Positions 17,556-28,041 of a DNA stretch of 64,000 nt are shown one piece after another. The notes beneath the pieces were generated by a model. It saw only the letters and a program-made list of their open reading frames with translations, was not told the DNA's origin and ran no database searches. Numbering within the stretch: position 1 is the first letter of the stretch; every line of letters begins with the position of its first letter. Source of the stretch: an uncultured Oxalobacteraceae bacterium (lineage in GTDB: Bacteria; Pseudomonadota; Gammaproteobacteria; Burkholderiales; Burkholderiaceae_D); the NCBI GenBank assembly GCA_903862415.1, contig CAIOYD010000050.1:124001-188000 (forward strand). Direction: 5' to 3'. The position numbers and the translations under genes were made by a program.

Positions 17556-18947
17556 TTAAGCTGACAAGCCCTGACTGAGGCGCTGTATCACCACGTCACG
17601 ACCAAACAATTCCAGTACCGCGTCGATCGACGGCGTCTGTAACTGACCTGTCAGCAACAGACGCAATGGCATAGCTAATTGCGGCATTTTCAGGCTGTGC
17701 GCCGTCAGGATGGTTTTCATCAGGGTGGATAATTCTGCCCGATTCCATTCCAGCGTGGCGCATTGAGCAACAAATTCCTGCAATGCCGGACGTACTCCCA
17801 GAGTTAAATGCTGCTTTAACAAAGCCGCATCCGGCTGCGGGGGACGATAGAACAGCATTGCACTCGCCGCCAGCTCAACGGTGGTGTTGGCGCGTTCTTT
17901 AAGCAAGCCAATAACCGCCTCGAGCGCGGGCGCGCCATCAAACTGCGCCTGCGACATATGCGGCCTGACCAGCTCGGCCAGACGACTGTTGTCAGCCAGT
18001 TTGATGTAATGATTATTGAGCCAGGCCAGCTTTTCCGGATTGAACTGCGCAGGGGATTTGGATAAATGGTCCAGATTAAACCAGCTGCACATTTGCTCCA
18101 TGCTGAAAATCTCATCGTCACCATGACTCCAACCCAGACGTGCAAGGTAATTGAGCATCGCTTCGGGCAAATAACCCTGGGCCGGATAATCCATCACACT
18201 CACTGCACCATGACGCTTGGAGAGTTTTTCGCCGTCCGCACCCAGAATCATGGGCACGTGACCGTATTGCGGTAAGGTGGCGCCCAAAGCCAGCAAAATA
18301 TTGATTTGGCGCGGGGTATTGTTGACATGATCGTCACCGCGAATCACGTGGGTGATTTGCATGTCCCAGTCATCGACGGCAACACAAAAATTATAGGTCG
18401 GCGTGCCATCCGGACGGGCAATCACCAGATCATCCATTTCGCGATTGCCGATGGTGATTTGCCCCTTGACGACATCATTCCAGCTGACTTCACCATCGAG
18501 CGGATTTTTAAAACGGATCACCGGCTTGCGGTCGACTGGCACGACCGGCAGGGTCTTGCCGGGCTCTGGCCGCCAGGTGCCGTCATAGCGCGGCTTCTCA
18601 CCGATGGCGCGCTGTTTTTCGCGCATGGCTTCGACTTCTGCAGGTGAAGAATAGCAGTGATAAGCGCTGCCAGCGGCAAGCATCTCAGTCAGCACGGCGG
18701 TATACCGCGCCATGCGCTGCATTTGATAAAACGGACCTTCATCATGCTCCAGACCCAGCCACTGCATGCCTTCAATAATCGCCTGCACGGCTTCTGGCGT
18801 AGAGCGTTCCAGATCGGTGTCTTCGATGCGCAGCACAAAGGTGCCACCAAAATGACGGGCAAAAGCCCAGGAAAACAGTGCAGTACGGGCACCGCCTAAA
18901 TGCAGATAACCGGTAGGACTGGGAGCAAAACGTGTACGAACTTTCAT
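17556..18947 (-). CDS. gltX: Glutamyl-tRNA synthetase
   Basis: A class I aminoacyl-tRNA synthetase of 463 residues that charges tRNA-Glu. It starts [20 protein letters not shown], with the HIGH-type signature as HLGG, and has the second signature [11 protein letters not shown] in the middle. The frame extends 11 codons upstream to 18980, but the family begins at MKVRTRF, so I use 18947. A Shine-Dalgarno sequence is weak. tRNA-Ala and tRNA-Glu follow on the same strand. The encoded length fits the bacterial family of about 470. Confidence 0.96.
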   Translation of the reverse strand: MKVRTRFAPSPTGYLHLGGARTALFSWAFARHFGGTFVLRIEDTDLERSTPEAVQAIIEGMQWLGLEHDEGPFYQMQRMARYTAVLTEMLAAGSAYHCYSSPAEVEAMREKQRAIGEKPRYDGTWRPEPGKTLPVVPVDRKPVIRFKNPLDGEVSWNDVVKGQITIGNREMDDLVIARPDGTPTYNFCVAVDDWDMQITHVIRGDDHVNNTPRQINILLALGATLPQYGHVPMILGADGEKLSKRHGAVSVMDYPAQGYLPEAMLNYLARLGWSHGDDEIFSMEQMCSWFNLDHLSKSPAQFNPEKLAWLNNHYIKLADNSRLAELVRPHMSQAQFDGAPALEAVIGLLKERANTTVELAASAMLFYRPPQPDAALLKQHLTLGVRPALQEFVAQCATLEWNRAELSTLMKTILTAHSLKMPQLAMPLRLLLTGQLQTPSIDAVLELFGRDVVIQRLSQGLSA

Positions 18948-19040
18948 GGCGTGCGCGTCGCTTGCCAATAAGACAAGCAAACAAAAGTGGAAAGCGTTAT
19001 TGTAATAGGGAAGCTGCCTTCCCTGCCATGCATTTTGTGT

Positions 19041-19976
19041 TTAGTTGGTCTGGCTGGTCTGACTGGCACCGGCAGAGAGGAATTTATTGGGGTTTTGCGG
19101 GCGGCCTTTGAGTAGCACTTCAAAATGCAAATGGGCGCCGGTAGAACGTCCGGAAGTGCCAATATCTGCCACATACTGGCCGCGTTTGACGATGTCGCCC
19201 ACCTTGACCAGAATGCGCGAACAATGGGCATAGCGGGTGACCAGATCATTGCCATGGTCAATTTCCAGCATATTGCCAAACTGCGGATGGTATTCATCGG
19301 TAATCACCACACCACCGGCAGCAGCGTTGATGTGAGTACCGGTAGGGGCGGGGAAATCTATCCCTTCATGAAAAGCATTCTGACCGGTAAACGGGTCCAG
19401 GCGCCAGCCAAAAGTGGAGGAATTAAACACCACATTCACCGGCTGAGTTGTAGGCAACAGGCGCGAACGCACCTTAAATTCCATTAACGTAGTTTCTACT
19501 ACGTTGAGATAATCCGCCCGACGCCCCAAATCATTTGACAGCGCATCGAGCGTCATCTGAAATTCTGACATCGACAATCCGGGCGCATTCGCTGCAGGTG
19601 CCGGACCACCGCGCGGCGGCACATTTTTAAAGTTGAATTCTTCCGGTTTGACACCGGCCAGACCCTGAACACGCTGCCCCAAAGCGTCGAGTTGCATCAT
19701 TTGCGCCTGCATTTCACCGAGTTTGATGGCCATCTTGGCCAGATTTTGCTTCATGTATTTTTCTTGCGAATTACTGTCTAAGGCACTGAACTCAATGGGT
19801 AAAAGATTACGTACCGTTTCAGAATAATTAGCCAATCGCAGGCATAATAGCGAGACTAAAAAACTGCCCGCAACCACCAGCACCACAAATCCCACCAGGA
19901 ACAGGTAAACATGTTTTGAAGTTATTTTTATTGATTGTGCTCGCGTGAAGCGCGGGTGCATTACAATTATTTGCAT
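19041..19976 (-). CDS. M23-family membrane-anchored peptidoglycan endopeptidase
   Basis: A 311-residue protein with one N-terminal transmembrane segment (VYLFLVGFVVLVVAGSFLV), a periplasmic coiled-coil-like region, and a C-terminal LytM domain. Zinc motifs are present: HEGIDF (HxxxD), YAHCS and HLHFEV. It probably cleaves peptidoglycan cross-links, or activates amidases, in the periplasm. I chose the start at MQIIVMHPRF (19976), with GGAGTCC upstream; the frame opens 25 codons earlier. It is divergent from the DUF721 gene, as often seen near lpxC in Burkholderiales. Confidence 0.88.
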   Translation of the reverse strand: MQIIVMHPRFTRAQSIKITSKHVYLFLVGFVVLVVAGSFLVSLLCLRLANYSETVRNLLPIEFSALDSNSQEKYMKQNLAKMAIKLGEMQAQMMQLDALGQRVQGLAGVKPEEFNFKNVPPRGGPAPAANAPGLSMSEFQMTLDALSNDLGRRADYLNVVETTLMEFKVRSRLLPTTQPVNVVFNSSTFGWRLDPFTGQNAFHEGIDFPAPTGTHINAAAGGVVITDEYHPQFGNMLEIDHGNDLVTRYAHCSRILVKVGDIVKRGQYVADIGTSGRSTGAHLHFEVLLKGRPQNPNKFLSAGASQTSQTN

Positions 19977-20028
19977 CTGGACTCCATAGACACCACCACT
20001 TAAGTTAACTTCAAGGCAACAACAGCTT

Positions 20029-20520
20029 ATGGCATCACCAATGAAAACCAACTTTCAGCCAGTTTTCACCAAAGCTCGTAAAAACAGCCAGAGTGTTGAG
20101 GTCAACTCACTGCTGCGCAGCCAGATTGCGCATTTGTGGCCAACCATTACCAATATCACGGCACTGCAAAAAGAATGTGTCAGCGCCCTGCCGCAGTTAT
20201 TTTTATATTGTCAGGTACTGCAACTTGACGATGGTCAGCTGGCTCTTGCCGCTCCGAACGCTGCATTAGCGAGCAAACTCAAGCAGCAACTTCCCAAATT
20301 ACAGTTATGTTTACAGAAAGCTGGATGGCAGATTAACGTAATCCGCATTAAAGTACAAGTCAACCAGGCATTACATAACGAACCAGCAGAAAAACAGTGT
20401 CTGTTTACTGACTCGGCTTTGAATGCTTTCAGCACGCTGGAAAAGAATCTCACCGGATCAAGGCATAATGATGAACTACTTGGCGCTCTGCGTAACCTGC
20501 TTAATCGTCACAAAAAGTAA
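20029..20520 (+). CDS. DUF721 (DciA-like) protein
   Basis: A 163-residue protein. The N-terminal ~100 residues match the DUF721 pattern: NSLLRSQIAHLWPTI, ALPQLFLYCQVLQLDDGQLALAAPNAALASKLKQQLPKL (read in two parts), then a basic VIRIKVQV strand. DciA proteins load the replicative helicase in many bacteria. Whether this short, divergent member does so is unknown. It lies between the lpxC gene (opposite strand, convergent) and the divergent peptidase gene, the usual betaproteobacterial setting. Confidence 0.7.
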   Translation: MASPMKTNFQPVFTKARKNSQSVEVNSLLRSQIAHLWPTITNITALQKECVSALPQLFLYCQVLQLDDGQLALAAPNAALASKLKQQLPKLQLCLQKAGWQINVIRIKVQVNQALHNEPAEKQCLFTDSALNAFSTLEKNLTGSRHNDELLGALRNLLNRHKK

Positions 20521-20541
20521 CTGACATCACTTCAGCAAGAA

Positions 20542-21477
20542 TCAGCTCGGCAGCCATTGTTCGGCGATTTGTTTTAAATACGAGTGAGGGGCGAGTTCCA
20601 TGGAGTCAAAACTGACGATTTCATAGCTGTCAGGCTGCTCCAGCATGGCGCGCAATAACAGGTTATTCATGCCGTGGCCGGATTTATGAGCACTGTAACT
20701 GGCCAGCAAAGGATGACCGATCAGATACAGATCGCCGATGGCGTCGAGAATTTTATGGCGCACGAATTCATCTTCATAGCGCAGGCCATCGGCATTGAGA
20801 ACGCGGAATTCATCGAGCACAATCGCATTTTCAAAAGAACCACCGCGGGCCAGACCGATGCCGCGCAGGCTTTCAACATCCTGCATAAAACCAAAGGTGC
20901 GCGCCCTGGCGACATCCTTGACGTACGAAACACTGCCAAAATCCACTTCGGCAGTCTGGCTGGTGCCATCAACGGCCGGGTGATTAAATTCGATAAAAAA
21001 TTTCAGTTTAAAACCGTGATACGGGTCGAGTCGCGCCCATTTTTCGGTAGCGCCACTGCCCTCTCGCACTTCTATTGGTTTGAGGACGCGGATAAATTTT
21101 TTGGCCGCCGTTTGCTCCTGCTTGCCGGCCTGCTGCAACAGATAAACAAAGGACGAGGCTGAACCATCCATGATGGGAATTTCTTCGGCGCTGATATCGA
21201 TGTAGAGGTTATCGATACCCAGACCGGCACAGGCCGACATGACATGCTCAACGGTAGAAACTTTTGCTTTGGCATGCGTCAACGTCGATGCCATGCGGGT
21301 ATCACCCACACCGAGTGCAGAAGCGGGAAATTCGATCGGCGGTTCAAAATCCACCCGGCGAAAGATAATGCCGACATCGATGTCTGCGGGACGCAGCGTC
21401 AATTCCACCTTGGTGCCCGAATGCAGGCCCACACCAACAGTTTTAACGATGTTTTTAATTGTTCTTTGTTTTAACAT
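20542..21477 (-). CDS. lpxC: UDP-3-O-acyl-N-acetylglucosamine deacetylase
   Basis: The committed step of lipid A synthesis, a zinc enzyme of 311 residues. It starts [21 protein letters not shown]. Zinc and catalytic motifs are visible: [44 protein letters not shown] and [14 protein letters not shown]. An in-frame ATG at 21504 would add nine residues but the family starts at 21477. It is separated from ftsZ by a peroxiredoxin gene and a pair of palindromic repeats, so it probably has its own promoter. Confidence 0.97.
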   Translation of the reverse strand: MLKQRTIKNIVKTVGVGLHSGTKVELTLRPADIDVGIIFRRVDFEPPIEFPASALGVGDTRMASTLTHAKAKVSTVEHVMSACAGLGIDNLYIDISAEEIPIMDGSASSFVYLLQQAGKQEQTAAKKFIRVLKPIEVREGSGATEKWARLDPYHGFKLKFFIEFNHPAVDGTSQTAEVDFGSVSYVKDVARARTFGFMQDVESLRGIGLARGGSFENAIVLDEFRVLNADGLRYEDEFVRHKILDAIGDLYLIGHPLLASYSAHKSGHGMNNLLLRAMLEQPDSYEIVSFDSMELAPHSYLKQIAEQWLPS

Positions 21478-21522
21478 AGCGATGACGGGTGATTGGTGAA
21501 ACATAAAATCAGAAAAATCCAG

Positions 21523-21555
21523 TGTAGGGTGTATAAGCCGCAGGTGTAATACACC
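21523..21555. repeat. Interspersed palindromic repeat, copy A (degenerate)
   Basis: GTGTAGGGTGTATAAGC and later GGTGTAATACACC share the stem ends GGTGTAT and ATACACC of the repeat family also found at 21578, 45080 and 51145. It lies between lpxC and the peroxiredoxin gene. Confidence 0.7.
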
Positions 21556-21577
21556 GCTGACTTTAATTTCAACACAT

Positions 21578-21607
21578 GGTGTATTACGCCCTATGGGCTA
21601 ATACACC
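21578..21607. repeat. Interspersed palindromic repeat, copy B
   Basis: GGTGTATTACGCCC, a short loop, then GGGCTAATACACC. It is followed by CTACA and preceded by CACAT, the same flanks as copy C at 45080-45109, which differs at only one position (CCCTATGGG versus CCCAATGGG). It lies in the gap between lpxC and the peroxiredoxin gene and could form a hairpin on either strand. Confidence 0.85.
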
Positions 21608-21627
21608 CTACACACCCTACAACCAAA

Positions 21628-22143
21628 TCAGCCCAACTGTGCCAACAGTGTTTCTGCGTTCGACACTTCAAACTTGCCGCCCTGCTCAACATTTAACTGC
21701 TTGACGACGCCATCAACAACCAGCATTGAATAACGTTGTGAACGTGTTCCCATACCAAATTTACTGAAATCCGCATCCAGACCGAGTGCGCGACTAAAGT
21801 CGGCATTGCCATCAGCCATCATACGCACGATATCGGTGGCTTTTTGATCGCGCCCCCAGGAACCCATCACAAACGCATCATTGACCGAAATACACCAGAT
21901 TTCATCCACACCAGCCGCTTTGAATTTGGCTGCCAGAGCCACATAGCCTGGCACATGTTGTGCTGAACAGGTCGGGGTGTAAGCGCCTGGCAAACCAAAA
22001 ATGGCGATGGTTTTACCTTTGGTCAGATCAGCGACATTAAACGTGTTCGGACCCATGCTGCACGCACCGGTTGCCACTTCAATGTATTCCGCCAGACTGC
22101 CTGCGGGTAAATGATCACCCACTTTAATTTGTGCATTCGTCAT
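21628..22143 (-). CDS. Peroxiredoxin (Prx5/redoxin family)
   Basis: A 171-residue thiol peroxidase that reduces hydroperoxides. The active-site motif PGAYTPTCSAQHVPGY contains the peroxidatic cysteine, and a second cysteine in EIWCISVNDAFVM is the usual Prx5 position. AGGAGATGTG precedes the ATG at 22143; a GTG one codon earlier is too close to the AGGAG. The gene lies between ftsZ and lpxC, an arrangement common in Burkholderiales, after a strong terminator, so it is likely expressed on its own. Confidence 0.92.
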   Translation of the reverse strand: MTNAQIKVGDHLPAGSLAEYIEVATGACSMGPNTFNVADLTKGKTIAIFGLPGAYTPTCSAQHVPGYVALAAKFKAAGVDEIWCISVNDAFVMGSWGRDQKATDIVRMMADGNADFSRALGLDADFSKFGMGTRSQRYSMLVVDGVVKQLNVEQGGKFEVSNAETLLAQLG

Positions 22144-22182
22144 CACATCTCCTTAAATCAAATCCATATTAAACAACCAGAT

Positions 22183-22216
22183 AAAAAACGCCGCAAACAA
22201 GAATGTTTGCGGCGTT
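22183..22216 (-). terminator. Intrinsic terminator after ftsZ
   Basis: On the minus strand a 12-bp stem (AACGCCGCAAAC, loop ATTCTT, GTTTGCGGCGTT) is followed directly by TTTTTTATC. It ends the long division and cell-wall transcript before the peroxiredoxin gene. Confidence 0.92.
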
Positions 22217-22280
22217 AGTATGCCAGAGTCTGCTTTTTTTTGCTGAAGGCAGGGTGAATCAAGATCACCCCGTTTCCTGA

Positions 22281-23477
22281 TCAGTCAGCCTGTTTGCGTA
22301 AAAAGGCTGGAATATCGTAAGTTTCCATACCATTTTTTTCCAGCGCACGGACTGTTTCCGAGGCCGATTCACGCCGCCATACCGCCGGACCTTTAGGGCT
22401 GTCAAACGAGTGCGAGCTGCCCATGGTGGTGGCAGTGCCGCTTTGATTCATGCCAGCAGACATGACAGGTTCGTTATGCGTACCGGTACGCAGCATCGGT
22501 TGAGGCTGGACCAGGGTCATTGGTTTTTTGCTCCGTCCCAGACCAGTGGCCACGACAGTCACGCGGATATCATCGCCCATGGTGTCATCGTAGGCAATAC
22601 CCTGTGCAATCGAAGCGTCCGGTGCAGCAAAAGCGCGCACAGCAGCCATGACTTCACGAATTTCTTTACCTTTAAGATTACGGCTGGCGGTAACATTGAC
22701 CAGAACACCGCGTGCACCAGACAGATCAATACCGTCGAGCAGCGGTGAAGCAACAGCCTGTTCGGCTGCAATCCGGGCACGATCAATACCGGACGCGGTG
22801 GCCGTTCCCATCATGGCCTTGCCTTGTTCACTCATGATGGTTTTCACATCATTGAAATCGACGTTGATGTGACCTGGCACATTGATGATTTCGGCGATAC
22901 CGGCAACAGCGTTGTTGAGTACGTCATCGGCATGCTGCATCCATTCAAGCATGGTGTCGTCTTCGTAAATTTCTTCGAGCTTTTCATTCAGAATGATAAT
23001 GAGCGAATCAACATGCTCAGCCAAGGCTTCCAGACCGGCATCAGCGATGTCCATGCATTTCTGACCTTCGTAAGAAAAGGGCTTGGAAACCACGGCCACA
23101 GTCAGTGCGCCCTGTTCTTTGGCGATTTTGGCGACGATCGGAGCAGCGCCGGTACCGGTACCGCCACCCATACCGGCAGCGATAAACACCATGTGAGCGC
23201 CGCGCAAAGCATCTTCAATACGTGCTTTGGATTCTTCAGCCAGTTGACGGCCGACTTCCGGTTTCATTCCGGCACCTAAACCGGTTTCACCAATCTGGAT
23301 CACATTATGTGCTTTGGAAAGGGCCAGTGCCTGAGCATCGGTATTGGCGGCGATAAACTGCACACCACTGACACCTTTGTTAATCATGTGCTGAACAGCA
23401 TTACCACCAGCACCGCCGACTCCGACCACTTTGATGATGGTCCCTTGCGTAGCATTATCGATCATTTCAAATTCCAT
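22281..23477 (-). CDS. ftsZ: Cell division protein FtsZ
   Basis: The tubulin-like GTPase that forms the division ring; 398 residues. The N-terminal VGVGGAGGNAV and the signature GMGGGTGTGAAP bind GTP, and NVDFNDVKTIM is the T7 synergy loop region. A ~70-residue Gly/Ser/Met-rich linker leads to the conserved tail YDIPAFLRKQAD, which binds FtsA and other partners. It is the last gene of the cluster, 144 bases after ftsA, followed by a strong terminator. Confidence 0.98.
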   Translation of the reverse strand: MEFEMIDNATQGTIIKVVGVGGAGGNAVQHMINKGVSGVQFIAANTDAQALALSKAHNVIQIGETGLGAGMKPEVGRQLAEESKARIEDALRGAHMVFIAAGMGGGTGTGAAPIVAKIAKEQGALTVAVVSKPFSYEGQKCMDIADAGLEALAEHVDSLIIILNEKLEEIYEDDTMLEWMQHADDVLNNAVAGIAEIINVPGHINVDFNDVKTIMSEQGKAMMGTATASGIDRARIAAEQAVASPLLDGIDLSGARGVLVNVTASRNLKGKEIREVMAAVRAFAAPDASIAQGIAYDDTMGDDIRVTVVATGLGRSKKPMTLVQPQPMLRTGTHNEPVMSAGMNQSGTATTMGSSHSFDSPKGPAVWRRESASETVRALEKNGMETYDIPAFLRKQAD

Positions 23478-23621
23478 CTCGTATTCCCCCAGGTTGGCAG
23501 TTCCCAGTCATTAATCATCACAGAACTTCTTGATTGTCACGACTAACGACTAAACACTGCATTGTGCACAACATTATAAATTGACGATTCACTTTTACTG
23601 CAAAATATTTCGTAAAAAAAA

Positions 23622-24854
23622 TCAAAAAGTCCCAAAAAACCACTCTTTCATGCGCTGCCAAACTGCTTTTGCTGAACCTTCCTGACGCGACACTAAATGT
23701 CCGCGCAAATACTGCTTTTTCGCTTCCAGTAATAATCCCAATACCGTGGCATAACGCGGGCTGCGGACCACATCGGCCAACTGTCCGTGATATTCCGGCA
23801 TACCGATTCTGGTGGGCTTCAAAAAGATATCTTCGGCCATTTCAACCATGCCTGGCATCATGCTGGTGCCACCGGTCAAGACCACACCGGAAGAGAGCAC
23901 ATCTTCATAACCGGATTCGCGGATCACCTGATGGACAAAGGCAAATAATTCTTCCACCCGCGGTTCAATCACTGCTGCCAGCGCCTGGCGTGACATGGAC
24001 CGTGGTTCACGGTCACCCAACCCAGGCACTTCCAGGGTTTGTGCCGGATCGGCGAGCGACTGCTTGGCGACACCAAAACGAATTTTAATGTCTTCCGCTT
24101 CGGCTGTCGGGGTGCGGATTGCCATGGCGATATCGTTGGTGATCTGGTCGCCGGCGATCGGAATGGTCACGGTATGACGGATCGCACCTTCGCTGAAGAC
24201 CGCCACGTCAGTGGTGCCACCACCGATATCGATAAGCACCACTCCGAGTTCTTTTTCATCCAGCGTCAACACCGCTTCGGCCGAAGCCATGGGTTGCAGA
24301 ATCAGATCAGCCACTTCCAGGCCGCAGCGACGTACACATTTGACGATATTCTGCACCGCTGAAACGGCACCGGTGACGATATGTACTTTGACTTCAAGCC
24401 GGATCCCGCTCATGCCTATCGGTTCGCGCACATCATCCTGATTGTCGACGATGAATTCCTGCGGTACCGTGTGCAGCAATTGCTGATCAGTGGAAATGTT
24501 GATCGCCTTGGCTGTTTCAATCACGCGTGCCACATCGGCGGCCGTGACTTCCTTGTCCTTGATGGCCACCATGCCGCGCGAATTAATGCTGCGAATATGG
24601 CTGCCGGCAATGCCGGTATAGACGTTGCGGATTTTGCAGTCGGCCATTAATTCAGCTTCTTCAAGCGCGCGCTGTATCGATTCAACCGTCGCTTCAATAT
24701 TCACGACCACGCCTTTTTTGAGTCCTTTTGATTCGTGCTGCCCCAGCCCGATGACTTCATGACGACCATCCGGCATGACTTCCGCCACCACGGCCACCAC
24801 TTTCGAGGTTCCTATATCGAGACCAACGATCAAATTTTTTGCATCTTTTGTCAT
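23622..24854 (-). CDS. ftsA: Cell division protein FtsA
   Basis: An actin-like ATPase of 410 residues that ties FtsZ to the membrane. Visible are the phosphate-1 loop LIVGLDIGTSKVVAVVAE, the phosphate-2 motif VVLIDIGGGTTDVAVF, the adenosine motif SGVVLTGGTSMMPG, and a C-terminal amphipathic helix (VWQRMKEWFFGTF) for membrane binding. The start follows the ftsQ stop by one base. Confidence 0.98.
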   Translation of the reverse strand: MTKDAKNLIVGLDIGTSKVVAVVAEVMPDGRHEVIGLGQHESKGLKKGVVVNIEATVESIQRALEEAELMADCKIRNVYTGIAGSHIRSINSRGMVAIKDKEVTAADVARVIETAKAINISTDQQLLHTVPQEFIVDNQDDVREPIGMSGIRLEVKVHIVTGAVSAVQNIVKCVRRCGLEVADLILQPMASAEAVLTLDEKELGVVLIDIGGGTTDVAVFSEGAIRHTVTIPIAGDQITNDIAMAIRTPTAEAEDIKIRFGVAKQSLADPAQTLEVPGLGDREPRSMSRQALAAVIEPRVEELFAFVHQVIRESGYEDVLSSGVVLTGGTSMMPGMVEMAEDIFLKPTRIGMPEYHGQLADVVRSPRYATVLGLLLEAKKQYLRGHLVSRQEGSAKAVWQRMKEWFFGTF

Positions 24855-24855
24855 A

Positions 24856-25626
24856 TCATTTCTTCTGTTTTACCACAACGTTCAATTCCTGCCCCGTGGC
24901 TTTTAATGCCAAACCATTCGGATAACGCAGGTCCACGCTCTCGATTTTTCCCTGCAGCCGATTAGTCAATTCGGGATATACCCGCAACAACTGATCGACA
25001 CGTTTTTTTAAACCATCACTGTTTTCTTCCCGCCCCAACTGCACCACCATTCCGGTATCCATTTTCACCAGCCAGGCATATCGCTTGCTGTATGCCACGG
25101 ACTCAGGCTTCAGTCCCACTGTGTTGAACCAATCTTTGAACTGCACATAATGGGACCAGACTTCTTTTTCACTGCCGACCGGGCCACTGAATTCAAGCAA
25201 CCGGGTATCTTCTTCTGCTTCGGCCAGATTGGCGGTAAATACTTCACCCTTGACCGATAATAATTGCCCTTCTTCACCCCAAATACCCAAAGGGCTGTGT
25301 TCTTCCAGTTTCACAATCAGTCGGTCCGGCCATTCGCGCCGCACACTGGCTTTTCTTACCCACGGCACCAGTTCAAACGCATGCCGCACTGTATCCAGAT
25401 TGGCGGTAAAAAAATTACCCTTAATCCTCGGCACTGCGGTGCTGCGAATAATCTCGGCATTCACATGCCGCGGCGCATTATTTTCCACATCTACCACTTG
25501 AATAACCTTGAGCGTAAACAGCGGCTGATGTGCCAGCACCCATAAACCGGACAGCAGCAACAATAACGCACACACGCCAAACAAAAAATTGGCCGCGGTT
25601 GTGAGTAATTTACTATCTTGCCACAT
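24856..25626 (-). CDS. ftsQ: Cell division protein FtsQ
   Basis: A bitopic inner-membrane protein of 256 residues. A short cytoplasmic end and one transmembrane helix (FLFGVCALLLLLSGLWVLA) are followed by a POTRA domain (LFTLKVIQVVDVENNAP through VPWVRKASVRREWPDRLIV) and the FtsQ beta domain. It links the early ring with FtsB and FtsL in the divisome. It lies 29 bases after ddl. Confidence 0.95.
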   Translation of the reverse strand: MWQDSKLLTTAANFLFGVCALLLLLSGLWVLAHQPLFTLKVIQVVDVENNAPRHVNAEIIRSTAVPRIKGNFFTANLDTVRHAFELVPWVRKASVRREWPDRLIVKLEEHSPLGIWGEEGQLLSVKGEVFTANLAEAEEDTRLLEFSGPVGSEKEVWSHYVQFKDWFNTVGLKPESVAYSKRYAWLVKMDTGMVVQLGREENSDGLKKRVDQLLRVYPELTNRLQGKIESVDLRYPNGLALKATGQELNVVVKQKK

Positions 25627-25655
25627 GCATCCGGCCTGTTATCAAGGTGTTCAAT

Positions 25656-26624
25656 TCAGGGCTTCCAGTCTGATGTTGCATGCAGATCAAGTTCCGCCAT
25701 GCTGACAATTTTCAGACACAGCTGCGCATAATCCAAGCCGGCTACTTTGGCTGCCATCGGCACGAGTGAATGTCCGGTCATCCCTGGCGAGGTATTCATT
25801 TCCAGTAAAAACGGCTCATTATCGGATGCCCGCACCATCACATCTGCCCGCCCCCAACCGCGACAACCCAACGCCCGATACGATGCAACCACCATGGCGC
25901 GGATTTCTGCCTCTTGCTGTTCCGGAATACCTGCCGGACAAAAATACTGAGTATCATTGGTAAAGTATTTATGCTGATAATCATAATTGGCATCCGGCGC
26001 AACGATACGGATCAACGGAAATGCCACCGCGTCAGCGTCTTTTCCCAATATCGCGCACGTAAGCTCAATACCATCAATAAATTGTTCGGCAATCACGGCG
26101 CTGTCAAACCGTGCTGCCAGAGCATATGCTGCCGGCAACTGATCAGCGGCTGTGACTTTGGTCAAACCCATGGTCGAGCCTTCATGTGCCGGTTTCACGA
26201 TCAGTGGCAACTGCAAAAATTCCACCACTGCCGCCGGATCACTGGTCGCGGTAAGTTGCATGAATTTTGGGGTGGCCAATCCTTCGGCCATCCAGATACG
26301 TTTGGTCATAGCTTTATCCATGGCCAGCGCGGAAGCCAGCACACCAGAACCGGTGTAGGGAATTCCCAGTTGTTCCAGCGCTCCCTGTAAACTACCATCT
26401 TCACCATAACGACCATGCAAAGCAATAAAGACGCGGTCAAATTTTTCACCGGCCAGCTCGGCCAGTGAACGCAATCCGGGATCAAACGCATGCGCATCTA
26501 CACCCAGACTTTGCAGCGCTGCCAGCACGCCACTGCCTGACATAATGGAAACTTCACGTTCGGAAGAACGGCCGCCAAACAGTACGCCGACTTTACCCAA
26601 TTCCTGCACATTGATTGTGTTCAT
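25656..26624 (-). CDS. ddl: D-alanine--D-alanine ligase
   Basis: An ATP-grasp ligase of 322 residues making the D-Ala-D-Ala dipeptide of peptidoglycan. Motifs include [54 protein letters not shown] and [17 protein letters not shown] set the start at [10 protein letters not shown] (26624), one base after the murC stop; a longer open frame lies within murC and is not native. DdlB is the usual occupant of this position. Confidence 0.96.
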   Translation of the reverse strand: MNTINVQELGKVGVLFGGRSSEREVSIMSGSGVLAALQSLGVDAHAFDPGLRSLAELAGEKFDRVFIALHGRYGEDGSLQGALEQLGIPYTGSGVLASALAMDKAMTKRIWMAEGLATPKFMQLTATSDPAAVVEFLQLPLIVKPAHEGSTMGLTKVTAADQLPAAYALAARFDSAVIAEQFIDGIELTCAILGKDADAVAFPLIRIVAPDANYDYQHKYFTNDTQYFCPAGIPEQQEAEIRAMVVASYRALGCRGWGRADVMVRASDNEPFLLEMNTSPGMTGHSLVPMAAKVAGLDYAQLCLKIVSMAELDLHATSDWKP

Positions 26625-26625
26625 C

Positions 26626-28041
26626 TTAGCTGACCCCCTCCGCAACAAAATTAACCAGTTTTTTAGGTACGCTGTTGATGGAACCCGCACCCATGGTGAT
26701 CACTACATCGCCATCTTTTAATATGGACATCAGAGTGGTGGGAAAATCTGCCATACTTTCCACAAACACCGGATCAACTTTGCCCAGCACCCTGAGAGCG
26801 CGCGTCAGACTGCGGCCATCAGCGGCCACAATCGGTGTTTCACCGGCGGCATATACTTCAGCGAGCACCACCACATCCGCGCACGACATGACTTTAACAA
26901 AATCTTCAAACAAATCCCGCGTCCGGGTATAACGGTGCGGCTGAAACGCCAGCACCAATCGCCGTCCCGGATAGGCTCCACGTGCCGCCGACAGGGTCGC
27001 CGCCATTTCGACCGGATGATGGCCATAATCATCGACCAGTGCATAATGTCCATGCACACCATCGGCGTTGACCGGCAAAGGCAGTTCGCCATAACGGGTA
27101 AAACGACGGCCAACACCATTGAAGTCAGTCAGTGCCTGCTGAATATCCGCATTCGAGACACCCAATTCGCGGGCAATCGCAATCGCAGCGCAAGCATTTT
27201 GGACATTATGCATACCTGGTTGGTTCAGGCTGATCTGCATGTCCTCATATTCTTTCTGAATCACGGTAAACTGCATTTTGCCCGCTACCGCTACCGCATC
27301 AATGGCACGGATATCAGCTTCTTCGTGAAATCCGTAAGTCATTATTGGCTTGGAAATAAACGGCATGATTTCGCGTACATGGGCATCATCCACGCACAGA
27401 ACGGCCACACCATAAAATGGCAGTCGCTGAGTGAATTCAATGAACGCCTGTTTTAAACGCGCAAAATCATGGCCATAGGTTTCCATGTGATCCGCATCGA
27501 TATTGGTGATCACGGAAATAACCGGTGACAGGTTCAAAAACGATGCATCGGATTCATCGGCTTCGGCCACAATAAAATCACCACTACCCAGTTTGGCATT
27601 GGCGCCGGCGCTGTTAAGTAAGCCGCCAATCACAAACGTCGGATCGAGTCCACCTTGGGCCAATACGCTGGCAACCAGACTGGTGGTCGTGGTCTTGCCG
27701 TGAGTGCCTGCGATGGCAATACCGCGTTTGAGACGCATCAACTCTGCCAGCATCATGGCACGCGGCACGATAGGTACATGCGCAGCACGGGCCGCAATAA
27801 CTTCCGGATTATCTGATTTGACTGCGGTTGACGTTACCACAGCATCAGCACCGGCAATATTGGCTGCATCATGGCCAAGCATAATTTTAGCGCCCAGACT
27901 CGCGAGTCGCTGTGAAGCAGCATTACTGGATAAATCCGAACCGGAAATCTCATAACCCAGATTCATCAACACTTCGGCAATCCCACTCATACCAGAGCCG
28001 CCGATACCGACAAAATGCAGGTGCTTTACTTTATGTTTCAT
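26626..28041 (-). CDS. murC: UDP-N-acetylmuramate--L-alanine ligase
   Basis: A 471-residue Mur ligase that adds L-alanine to UDP-MurNAc in the cytoplasm. It begins [22 protein letters not shown] (UDP-binding fold). The ATP loop is [11 protein letters not shown], and [10 protein letters not shown] and [10 protein letters not shown] are family motifs. The start overlaps the murG stop by 4 bases. Confidence 0.98.
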   Translation of the reverse strand: MKHKVKHLHFVGIGGSGMSGIAEVLMNLGYEISGSDLSSNAASQRLASLGAKIMLGHDAANIAGADAVVTSTAVKSDNPEVIAARAAHVPIVPRAMMLAELMRLKRGIAIAGTHGKTTTTSLVASVLAQGGLDPTFVIGGLLNSAGANAKLGSGDFIVAEADESDASFLNLSPVISVITNIDADHMETYGHDFARLKQAFIEFTQRLPFYGVAVLCVDDAHVREIMPFISKPIMTYGFHEEADIRAIDAVAVAGKMQFTVIQKEYEDMQISLNQPGMHNVQNACAAIAIARELGVSNADIQQALTDFNGVGRRFTRYGELPLPVNADGVHGHYALVDDYGHHPVEMAATLSAARGAYPGRRLVLAFQPHRYTRTRDLFEDFVKVMSCADVVVLAEVYAAGETPIVAADGRSLTRALRVLGKVDPVFVESMADFPTTLMSILKDGDVVITMGAGSINSVPKKLVNFVAEGVS

